The notes beneath the pieces were generated by a model, which ran no database searches, was not told the origin of the DNA, and saw only the letters and a program-made list of their open reading frames with translations. From the NCBI GenBank assembly GCA_002633025.1, contig NMRB01000472.1, positions 246,004 through 310,003 on the forward strand: 64,000 nt of DNA, in the 5' to 3' direction. The position numbers were made by a program, and so were the translations under genes. Source of the stretch: Notospermus geniculatus (lineage: Eukaryota; Nemertea; Pilidiophora; Heteronemertea; Lineidae). Below, in pieces: positions 10,587 through 22,500 of the stretch (within the stretch, counting starts at the first letter, position 1; every line of letters starts with the position of its first letter).

Positions 10587-13500
10587 ATGATTATCACTAC
10601 ATTCATCAGTATATTGATGGTGAAAGGTAAGAAGAACATATTCCGTCTAAGATAAGTAGAAGATCTTCTGATCTTCTTCACATTTTTATTACATGTACAT
10701 GTACGCTTCATGAGGAGACACTTTGATTAATCTGATCTTCTTCACATTTTTATTACAAGTACATGTACGCTTCATGAGGAGACACTTTGATTAATCTTCC
10801 GTTTCTGAATTCTAGTTTGGAATGTCAGTTTCTTTCTGTGCTGCCACAGTGTAGCACTGCCTACAGAATGAAAAGGCAGTAGGCCTGTCTGCACTTGAAA
10901 TCAGTGGGAGCTTGGAGAAATTATACGACTTGCAAGTATAATTCCTCCAAGATGCGAGCATGTGCGATAGAAGAAATGGCTCTGAGAATGTGAAAGGGAA
11001 ACCCTGAAGCCAGAAGCCACAAGTGAATACTAAGGATGACGTCGAAGAGAACGATTATGAGGGGCGAACCGTGAAACTCGCGAGTGCTTTTCTCAAACAA
11101 TGGGTTAACCACCAAAAGAAGTCCTGCCCCAATTCACTGCCATACATCATGGCCTCATTTTTCTGAAACAAAACTTCAACAAACTTGCATTTCTCACAGA
11201 AAAAAGCACTTAGAATGTGGGTCAGTATTCTAAGATTCTGTGATGCTGGCATCTTCCTTCCCAAGTCATGCATCTTTTTCTCCTTGATGGCATTTTTGCT
11301 GCATGACACCGGATAGGTTTTTGTCTGGAAGCTGTTTTCTGTGTACAATGTACCGCTTGGCCTCGGTAAGAACACACCAATTCATGTGGAGAAAGAAAAA
11401 AGGGAACAAGTTACAGATGCTGACAATACCGTTACTACAAACATGTACCAACTAGATTGTCTAAGCAAAGCATTGCTGCCAGGAAAGGCAGGCTGTGATG
11501 AGACGTTGAATTGACTCTTCTGGGGCATTTCTCCTCTAATGAGGAAGATTGGTTTTGTTTCTTGGCCTTCAGGCAACAAGTTCTTCTACTCAACCAGCCT
11601 GACTCCCAAATGGGCCTGTTCTCTATGCATGTGTAGGAAATAATGGCATCGATGTATCTCTGCTAATAGCCTTCGGACTTCTCTACCTTGTCAGCGATGC
11701 TGAGATAGATGAAGACATGATGGAGATACAGACGATGAATGTTTACCGTCAGAACACTTGTGTTTGTTTTGTGCCGTTGAAAATAGCAGAGATTCGCTCA
11801 AGAAAAAATAAGGTTGGCCACCGACAGGTTATCTGACTACGTGTACAATTGGCTGTTTTTTACGGTTATCTACGAACGATTAGGAATCCCGATGTGCTCA
11901 CATGTGATAGTTACGTTTGAGCGATTACAAGGTATTTGTATGTACCTTGTAGTGGAAACAAATGGAAGATAACGAATTATATCTGTCTCACTGTGGTTGG
12001 GGTCATGGGGGTTGGGGTAGGTTTCACTACTGGATTCCGTCCTTGTGAGGTACCGGTACTTTCAAGGCTTCTGTGGACTCCAGTACAAATGAAAGAGGAT
12101 CTTTGCTGGTGTACCGGTACTTGGCAATTGCAACCCTTCTATTTCATGTCATTCTATTTTAGGAGGGAGATGGCCAAAGGAAATGAAGCTAATTTCTGCT
12201 TGATTAGGCCATGTCTAACGCTGTCACATTTGACAGTCACCAGACCTTGTCTTCACCTGATGATAGTCGTTCATGCTTTGTTCTGACCTAAAACAGGAAG
12301 CTTTGATGCTGCAACTGTGAAAGTAGCCGGCCTACTCTCCAAGATGAGTAGCGGTTTCCACATTCTTGTATCATTAACCCACCAGTCACATCAAGAGCTT
12401 CGTTAGTGAAAAGCAAATAACATGTAATTATCATTGTAATGGGTACAAAAAATGGGGTGAAATATGCGCATGGTGCTTCTGGGTCAGGCTGAGCAGGCCA
12501 TGAGCCTAGCGAGGAAGTACATTAGGGAGGAAGTACATTAGGTAGTCGCATGTCTTTGTTCTAATTCTTGGGGCCGTTAATACTGCCCTGAGGTGAAAAA
12601 CGCAGACTTTTGTTGTCTCTATGGGTTTTCAAGTGGTATGACTCAGACATGAGTAGGACCAGCTTATATATCCTTGGTATGCGCTTTGCCATCTTCAAAG
12701 GATTCCCTTCTGAATTGGTCAGAGTTCAGAGAAGTGTTTCTGGAATGACCTTGTCAGTTGGTCAGTGCCTGAAACCTGGATTTTATGATAATAATAATAA
12801 TAATAATGTGTGGGCTTATAGTGCCTTTTACATTTAAGTGTCAAGGCACTTCACATTATTACCCAGCCTAATCCAGAAACCTTTCTGTAGAAACCAAGGG
12901 CAGCTACAATCAAGCGCACACATGGACATTTCAGGCCAGTTGAGAGTATACAGAGTGGCACAGCCAGGGATTGAACCCGCAACCTCCCGATCACGAGTCC
13001 AACGCTCTAACCATTGTGCCACCGCGCTCCCCGGTGATCAACATCGTCAACATGATAATCGATCAACATGATAATCAACATCGTCCACCCGGTGCCTCCT
13101 CAGTGGTCCCTTTGTCTCATGCTTGGCTCTCATGTGTCAATTTCAATTTCAGACCATAAAACTCTGCCATTTCCTCCCCGTCCATTACCTCTGTACCGAT
13201 TCACCTGGGCCCACCCCTTGTGGTAACCTTCCACACCCCATGATTACAGGAAGAACGGAAATTGCTACACTTTTCATAGTATTTTATTACGTTGTCTCCA
13301 CAACCTATGGTTCAGGCATGTTGTACAGCGTATCGTATCATGCCAAAAATCTCATGTAGAACATGTCGTTTTGATTCATTCATCAACCTCAGGGTCATAT
13401 TATATTTGGTCATCGTTTGTTGGGTCAAGGAGTCCTTTGTTAAGATTAGTCGTTGAAGAATAAACAGATCTTTGTGATGAGATTCTTCAAGTCCACACTT

Positions 13501-16500
13501 CTCACCAAGAAGGCCTACATAATTGGCCAATGATAAAGTATTGTGTCTCCTTTTCATATCATTCATTGTACGTGTATGATTACAGTGCATTCAGAATTTG
13601 TTGTCTGAAGGAGATAATTTTATCGCAAGGTTTACCAGTATTTCATTCTGTGTCCTGTTGTTTCCTTTGATACGCATCTGACCAAAGTAAGGAGCAGATG
13701 GCAGTTGAGGTCTGAAAGGTTACCACTTGGCAACCTTCAAGTAGTGAAGTGCCTTGATCAAGCTTCACCCTCTCTACCTCCTAAAACTGAGCCAGAGAGC
13801 CAGCAGAGGAGGACTGTGCAATATTCTGTCTGCAGTATGCCGTCTGAACCAAAATAGAACCAATATTTGTTTATTTGTTTTTTGTGCAAGATTAACCCTA
13901 ATAGGTTTGGTTTCGGTGGTTAACAAAGTCAAAAGCTCAAAGGGGATTTCTGTTGGTTTTAATAGAATGGGTAATTTCATGTGTGACAAGCTAATCCTCA
14001 CGCTGGTGGGGCATTTAGTCATGTTATGTCATGTAATTATAGTCAATTCTTCGACCCCTTTTCTCAGTATACTGAGAGGGCCAAAGTTATTTTTTAATGG
14101 AGTGCCTAGAAAATGTGCAAAAGATTGAAGCATGGAGGTATAAAATATAATATAATATAAAATCTTATTTTATACCTCCATGATTGAAGGGAGTATGGCC
14201 TACTTGGCTTATCCTTAAACTACCAAACACATACATGAACTTTAACCCATCACTTTGGGAGAGGTGCACGTACATGTACATACAGCTCTTTCGGCTGTGT
14301 TTTGTACCAGGACTTCAAGGCCTGTCGGAAATGATGTACGTATATTCATGGAGGTATAAAATAAGATTTATACCTCCATGGTATATTGTACAGTTTGACA
14401 GTCCACCTTGCTCTGTAGTTGTAGTCTGTGAGATTGATTGAAGATTGAAACACTCAAAAAGTTGCCGCCCTGTCATTGGTTGAGGGTTACTCGGTACGCA
14501 GAGACCACCATCGGATTTCCGCTACATACCTTCAAAGTTATTGTAGGGAATTTTAACTCATAATTTAGTATGTCTAGTCTTATGAAGTGGAGGTTTTATT
14601 CCATTTGAAAAAAAACTAGGTTAGTCAATTTGATGATAATTGTTCTCTTGCCTACAGTACATGTATGTGAAGGCTGGCGATGTCTTTTGGATGTCATTGT
14701 GATATAATGTCGACAAATAGAACAGATTTCATAATTGTTCTTCATTCATCTCAAACAGTGNAGTACAGAAAAACAATATGTAGGTCAATGGCATACATCG
14801 TGTGACGTGGCCTAATTCGGGACGAGATTGGCATTTCGTCATTTCGTTATTTCTTTATTTCGTCATTTCGTTAAGTATAATAAGCCCCTGGGTGGTCATC
14901 AAGCTTTAATTTAACGTCCCTCTGATGTCAAATACTGCGTTTATTTAGCTCGTATTACAGCGAGCTTCGAGGGCATCGAGAAAGAGGTAACGATTACATC
15001 ACCGCTCCAAGAATATAGCGAATCTCTTTTCGTTCAGCAAGCAAACACACTGGCGGCACCTCTAAACCTCATATAAACCTCATTTATTCGGTGCATTCAA
15101 TGGATACACCTTGAAATCGCAAGGTTAGGAATAGTTGTAGACGATACTTTGACATGCCTAAATTATTGAGGGCCGACACGATACAAATTTTGCTGCTCAA
15201 GCTGACATGTTCCAAGACTGATTGGAACATAAAATCACAAATTTAGGCGATTTTGAAAAAAAGTGGTTGCGGTTCTGTCTTTTCGAAATTGGGGTAGAGT
15301 TCTGCGTACCTAGTTCGGCGGTTCGGCGCGTTCGGCGTTTTCGAACTGCCGCTTGAAGCAACGGTGAAAGACCATTTCTTCTCTAGATGCACAAATCAGT
15401 GCTAGGTACACTACAGGTCGGTCTGATGTTGGGCCTACTTACATGTAGCCCTGTCCATTTCATTCAAGGTCAACCCAATGACCATCAATCACAGAGATCT
15501 CAACTTGACGACCCTAACTTGACCTCATATATGTTCTCCATGTACTTGCCATTTAGAAATCTCAAATAAATCATTGAGAATTCCATTCAATTCTTTCACT
15601 CCTGTTTTGGTTGCAGTAATCATGGTTGTACGTGTACATGAATTGCTGTATAGCAAACTACGCACATATTCGGCAAACTTTACTGAGACAGAATGGTGTT
15701 ACTGTCGCTGGGATAGACAAGGTCAAGGTCAAGGTTAAACCAACATGAAACAATGCAGCTAATTTCCTTATCCCTGTGGTGTACTCTATCACTGGAATGC
15801 TTCAACTTTAACCCTCCATGACAACTTCCGGAGCAAGCATCCACATGTCATTCAACACCATCACCATGCTATGCATCTAGCCCGATAGGCCCTCTGCATG
15901 GGTCCATGGTTGAAAGGGAGTCATGGCTCTCACATACCCTTGAACACTGCCTTGTGTTGACCTGGGAAAGGTCAGCATCTCTTATGATTCACTTTTGGTG
16001 CACTGTGAGGTAGGCCTACCTCTCTCAACACAAGAGTTTCCTCGCAGAAGTTGGCTCTCTATGGGCAATGAGAACCAAATAGATTGCGTTGCAGTGACTT
16101 CAGCAGTTACATGGAGTAGTAGACGCTGTCAGAAGCCTGTTATCGCCTCGCGGGGTACTGGTAGTTCGTTACAAAGATTTCCATTCACCAGGAATTTCTG
16201 ATGTCATTTTAGCATGGTTTGAATTGTTGACATCACGACCGATTTATCACGAATAAATTGTTCTGCTGTTAGGAAAATGATGTCAATAATTATTCAGGAA
16301 TTATGACAAATTACTTAACGAGTTGTCTATTAATCACGATTCAGCAATCATATTGCACAGTTTAAGGTTTATGGATACCAAGTTGAAGAACTTGGGCAGA
16401 TTTGAAGACGAGGTGTCCGTACAATGTCGATAACTACATGTACAGTACGTTGTGCAATTGACCTCTGTTCCGCACCGCGCAACATCCGCGTACCACATGC

Positions 16501-19500
16501 AGCGTCATGCGCGTATCGTCCTCGTATCTTCCGCGGACGTCGCACGCCATCATGGAAGGCACGCAGTGAAGACGTAATGTTATTAACCCATGGTGCGCTG
16601 ACGTCACGCAATAGAGACGCGTGACGCACCCGTACCATACGCGATGAACTGAAGCATACCTTCCGCATCACGTTCGCGGAAGGTATGCGGATAAAGGGAG
16701 GTAAATTGTGCAACGTACTAACTAGGCCCAGGTAACTAGGCCCAGGGTTGCTGCCTGTATTAGATGTCAGTGAAGTTGAGGTCCAGAAGCAAGAATTTGG
16801 GCCAGAGAAGTTCACTGCCAGGGAGACTGGACCGGCCGAGTACATGGAATATTCTGGTAACGATGCGATGTGGAGACCATCATAGAAGGATGGACAGTGA
16901 TTAACATACCAGGAAGTGGCCTCCTCGGAGCTCGGCTATCAGTTTATGGGACTGATACTGTCTGGGAGGAAGGGGGACATTCCATGAATTCCAGCATTGG
17001 TCTTTTGATTTCATTTGAAGCTTTGGTGTTAAAGGGACAGTTGATAGGAATGGTTAGCGATGTCATCTCAGCGCAATGTTAGCTCTGAGCATTGGGCATG
17101 TGAAATCTGGAGTCCCCACCTGCTCATCGTATGTGCAGGTCAGAGACAGCGAGTCAGAACTTGAGATGATGCTGCTACTGAACCAGGAAGGCAAAGGAAG
17201 AAGATGATACTGAAATGTACTTGTCACAGCACATCTCATTCGTTTGTACATTTCATTCAGAACATATTTGACATAGCTTTTCTCCGAGTCATCATTGTGG
17301 TGAGGCCGTTGATAAATTCATTAGAGGGGACATTCCTGGAGTTAATGTATCACAGGTCTCCCATTGATGTTGGTTGACCAATGACCTTTTTTTGAAGGAA
17401 ATCCGCCATGTCTGTGCCATTGGGGGTAGGCCTCAATATGGCTGTCTGATGCAGTAGGAACTGTATGAAACTGACTTCCCCAGCTCATCTGTGATCTTCT
17501 TCATGGCACTGTGTGTCTGATTGGATTCGGGTTTCTTCCACTATGAAAGCGTACCCATCCAGGTATAAACATCCAGCTATGGTGCAATACGGCAACCCAG
17601 GAATCTCTACAACACATTCATCGGCAGACAGGTGGGGGTGGATTAACTCATCTTGCTGTAGTCAGCCTTACCAGGTGTTTCTCATGGTTACCTATTCTTG
17701 TACCAGAAGTTTGCTTTTCTTCTTCACCTACTTCCATTGATTGAACTAGTTCAACTCAACCTGGTTGTCAGGGATTAGGCCTACTTGAAGCAAATTCTCT
17801 AGAAGATTCACTCAGTGTGCTAATCCACATGAGTTTTCTGACTCCAAAGAATTGTCAACTTTGTGTCTGTTTGAGGGCTGACAGAACACACACACATAAG
17901 CCAATCAACTTCTGTAGTGTGTTATAAAGGCCAGGGGTGGCCGCATAGAAACTCCGCTAGCGCTAGCGGAGCCCTTCTGCCGATAGTGCTGTACATTTTT
18001 CCATGCATTTTAACACCGATAGGCTGTCGAAGCACTAGCGGAGTTTCTATGCGGCCGGCCCTGAAGTCTGGGACTTCATTTACGGCCCAGGGAACATTAT
18101 TTTTTGTTAGGCCCTTTCTCAGGTTATATTAATCTGATGGCTTACAATGTTGTTTGGTTTTCAATTCAATATTCAGCAATCAGTAGTACATGTCATTCAA
18201 AATGTCGTACTAGACACAATATCTTGAATGGTTTAAGAAAAATACAATTAAAAGAGTGTTTAGCCTACATTCCTTGACTGTTTACCATTACTTAGTCACC
18301 TTTGACTTGTGAAAAAAGAGGAGAAAACTGATCGGGATCCCACGCATTTCCTGAATCGTGTCCCGCATTTGTCTGAGGAACGACGAACGGCTGATCATCT
18401 CTTGGCGTACCGTACTGGATGAAGACAGCCTTGAGGGGTGCTGTCGTCGGGATGGATTCCTCAGATGTCGCGTCAGGCTCTGTCAGGAAATTCACCCTAA
18501 GCTGCTTACTTCAGCAAAGACTACCGACACAAAACATTTGGAGCCCTGATAACGTATCCATCTGCCGAGCACGCGGCAGGTCCCTGGTTCGAATCCCAGG
18601 CCATATGAGTTCAACCATCTCTGGCTCTTCATGTCCGTTGGATGGGAGTAAGCCGCTGTGCCTTGTTCCTGCCGCTTGAGATGGCCTCTTCCACACTACC
18701 TAGGTCTGTCATGCTTTGGCTTCGGCTCTGACGGGGAAACATTTGAAGTCCACTTCCAAGTAATCTTTAACAAGTTGTTCTGAGGGTTAACAAGTATTGG
18801 TCGATAACTTTCTTAACTTCTAGGTCTACTTGATTGAGATAATGATCTTCACTTACTGTGTTTGACCTTGAGTTATTTGACCTTGGGCTCAATGATTAGG
18901 AGAACCTTGCTTCTCCAGGATCCATGGTGTAGTAGGCCTAAACAAATTTAATTGACATCCATGACCCTATGGTGTAGGTATGGTGAGTGTTCATTTCACA
19001 TTCTAAAATTAACAAGCTGTGGTGTGATACCTCTTGATGTCGAGACCTTGATTGTAAACTGTTCTTGAAACTTGTTACATAGCGCCATCTATGATCATTG
19101 CGTGATGTCTGCTGAGGTGTCAAAGTGGCATGGTGGAAACATCGGCGCCTGTCATTACTGACGATTAGGGTTCAAAACCCTGGTCAGACTCGTTCTTCAA
19201 GTGAGGGCAATGACAATGCATGTTTTGTCCGGGCACTCTGGTTTCCTCCTGCCGGACAGATTCAATATTGTCAACAGAGCTAAAAATGCTGTATTGGGCC
19301 ATCAGATCTCCATTCAAAATATTTCCATTTCTGGCATACTTTGATAGTATGCTGTTAACAGCCTCTGATAATTAACATTGCTTATAAAATGTTCTGATAG
19401 AACTTTTACCAAACGTTGTGGAGAGATCTTATGCTGACCTAGATGATGATTAAAAACCACAGGAATTCAACGACTCGTTATTAATGACCAATTGACATGA

Positions 19501-22500
19501 TGATGAACATTGAAATTAGACGATGTTTTTTCCTTTATTATGCGCATTGCACGACTAGAATTTGTGTATTTCCTTAGGTTGACAGCGTGGTGGTGCAGGA
19601 CATACATGTACGGGTACGTCTTCTCACTGCAGCGGTTGGTTGCCTGGTTCCTCACCTATTTCATGAGATACATGTAAAGACAGTCGACTCTCAGAGCTGA
19701 GGCAGCACTATTACCAGTCACTTCTGAAAGCTCTCCAAGTAGCAACGTCAATGCCAATGTCGTCTTCCAGGGCATCGTGAGGCAGCTTGTCAGTGCTCCT
19801 TCCCAATGATCCTCCCAAGATCCATCCAGACCCATCTCTCCTGTGGGAGAAAGGAAGCAACTGATGCACCTTCCTGTGGATGGAGGCTCCAGTTTCTGCC
19901 TACATAACATCAAATCTCTAAAATAGCGTCAATGGAGCTACATGTACGGACTTCTGTAGCCTGTATCACTGTCATCGTAGAGCGCAGACGCTGATATTCC
20001 TTTTATTGCCAAATCATGTGGTGGAACATTCCCTTTAATTCAGATTCTTTGTGATGAATGAAAAGTTTTATGGTTTACTCTCTAAAAGCTGCATGAATGA
20101 GCAGCAGAATTCCAACCCCGGCCTTTGGCGACCTTGCCAAACAATAGTGGCGGTAATTTTCATTTTAGTTCCATTTACAAAGCACTTGAAGACGTCAAGT
20201 GTCTTTGTGGCCAGTATGGTTCTCAAAGAGAGGGAGCTGATTGCTGGGTGTTGGTTTGAAGAGACGGCATGTGCTCGTTGTGTTCTAAACACAACAGGAA
20301 CAGAGAGACAAGATTTTCCTTGTTTACCAACATGGAAATTGTTGAAATCTTGCTGCATACATGTATGATGGAATTTGTCGTGATTGTGGTGTACTGGTAC
20401 ACTCTACCTTTGAATTCGTACACATCATCACGGTGTTCCGAATGAGTGCAGTACCGGTAGTTTGTCCCTTATCGAGGCCTAGTTTCTTGTGCTAGATTCA
20501 AGAATCGTCCCGAAGTTGCAGTCCAAGATGATCGCCATCACCTCATCCTCTCATTCTGGGTTCAGCCGCAAAGCTGGCAAACTTCCTTCTCAAAACATGA
20601 CCAGCTGGACAGGAAGGAAGTCTCACCCCTCCCCAAAGATTGAGGGAGGAATCCCTTCCCCCGTCATCAAGCTTCCTTTTCAAAACAGCCTGTATTCACA
20701 ATGTTGACCACCACCACCACCACTACCAACGTCTTGGTTTCAACAGGATTTCTTGGAAACTAAACAAGAAATCTCTGTAGAAATGCCAAGATTTTGGGAG
20801 CTATCAAACCATGAGTACAGGAGGAGCGTTTGGCTCACTACATACCACGTCAGGGTTCAGTTAGGGAGTGCATATACGTTGTGTCCACCCTTGTCACTCA
20901 TACATCCTCTTATCTTTCTAGGTATATTGTCACAACAACAACAGCCTGCTTGTGAACAGGGCAGCTGCTACCCAGCGACTGGAGACTTGCTCATTGGCCG
21001 TGCCGACAAACTCTCAGCGTCATCAACGTGCGGTCTCGTTAACCGGGAACGTTACTGCATCGTGTCGCATCTTGAAGACACTACAAAATGTTTCAAATGT
21101 GACTCGCGGCAGCCGTACGATAAAGATTATTACAAGGACAGCCATCGGGTTGAAAATGTAGTGTCATCTTTTAAAGGTCGTAAAGATCGTTGGTGGCAGG
21201 CGCGGAATGGAGTGGAACATGTGACAATACAGTTGGATCTTGAAGCAGAGTTTCATTTCACACATATAATCATGACATTCAAAACGTTCCGTCCGGCGGC
21301 CATGTTAATAGAACGGTCATCGGATTTTGGCAAAACGTGGAAAGTGTATCGTTATTTTGCATACGACTGTGCGACGTCGTTCCCTGGAGTAGGATACGGC
21401 CCTGTGAGGAATATTACGGATGTTATTTGTGAATCGAGATATTCTAATGTGGCACCCTCAACAGAGGGAGAGGTAAGAAACAGTTCGTCTTAAGGCATCT
21501 CTCCACGTGACAGTTGACTTTCTATGGGTAACTGACCCATAGAAAACTTTGGGCAGCAACAGCAGTTTGTGCCATAGTCTCAGCATAAGTCGTCAGGAAA
21601 CCATGAGTAGCGAATTGTCCATTGAGAGCCAACTTGCATGCGAAAAGTCTCACTTGAAGCACCACCTTAAAAGTTATGGAGGTCATAATAAACAGAAATG
21701 ACCGTCAAGATTGAAGTTTGTGTCCTTGACAGTGGGTTGTCCTTCTGGCAGTGGTGTGAGCTAGCTAGTGGGGTGGGGGTGAGGGGTCTTTCTGATGTAA
21801 CTACAGTGGAACCTCCCTTAACGGACACCTCTGCCAGGAGGACACCTCTCTAATCAGGACACCAATGTTCAGTCCCAAACTGGTCATTTCTATTCATTTC
21901 AACCTCTGTAATCAGGACACCTCTCAATTAAGGACAGCATTTGTCAGTCCAGAAGGTGTCCTTAATTGAGAGGTTCCACTGTATACCAATCTTGTCTGCC
22001 TTCTTTGTAGGTCATCTTCCGAGTTTTACCGCCATCCATCCAGGTCAAGGACCCCTACAGCGAGGCTGTCCAGGACCTCCTCAAGATGACAAATCTTAGG
22101 ATTAACTTCACCAAACTTCACACTCTCGGTAAGTTGAAGGTTAAGATTGAGAAGGATGGTGTCGCGTGTGTTCAGCCGAGAGCCACCCTGGTGAACCCAC
22201 ATTAATCTTACTCATTCCTGCAAAAATGTGTTCGAAGTGGTGTAGTGGTTGAGCATTGCGACCTGTGACCAAGGGGTCGCGGGTTTGATTCACCACTTTC
22301 AAGATGGCTGCAGTTCGAGTTCAGCGAGAAGCAATATTATTCTTCTGCATGCTAATGTAAGTTAGTAGTTAGTAGTTAGTATGCATCTTGGCCACGAGAC
22401 TGACAGCACTAAATAGTAAGATCTTATCTTGGTAATTTTCTAGGAAGATCTTATCGTGGTAACTTTCTTCTAAATATCATGGAGTGTCTGCTACAGTCAG

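Larger units (their letters stand above)
10959..20921 (+). other. Laminin beta intron 1 (most of 10.3 kb)
   Basis: No coding exon with homology was found. The intron carries micro-foldbacks (14131, 14347), a GC-rich foldback (16445-16718), another foldback (17932-18063) and SINE-like copies (12781-13035, 18540-18740, 19122-19260). It also has an AAT microsatellite (12787-12807) and a lone N at 14761. A large first intron holding regulatory sequence is common for this family, but I see no site I can assign. Confidence 0.7.

Noticed and set aside
20951-21161. Alternative frame ORFs inside laminin exons
   Set aside because: They overlap the LN-domain exon in another frame. The conserved laminin frame explains the sequence.
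22233-22302. Functional tRNA gene
   Set aside because: A and B box-like words are present but a complete cloverleaf with acceptor stem is not apparent. The other tRNA-like segments (12781-13035, 18540, 35147) are likewise SINE heads.
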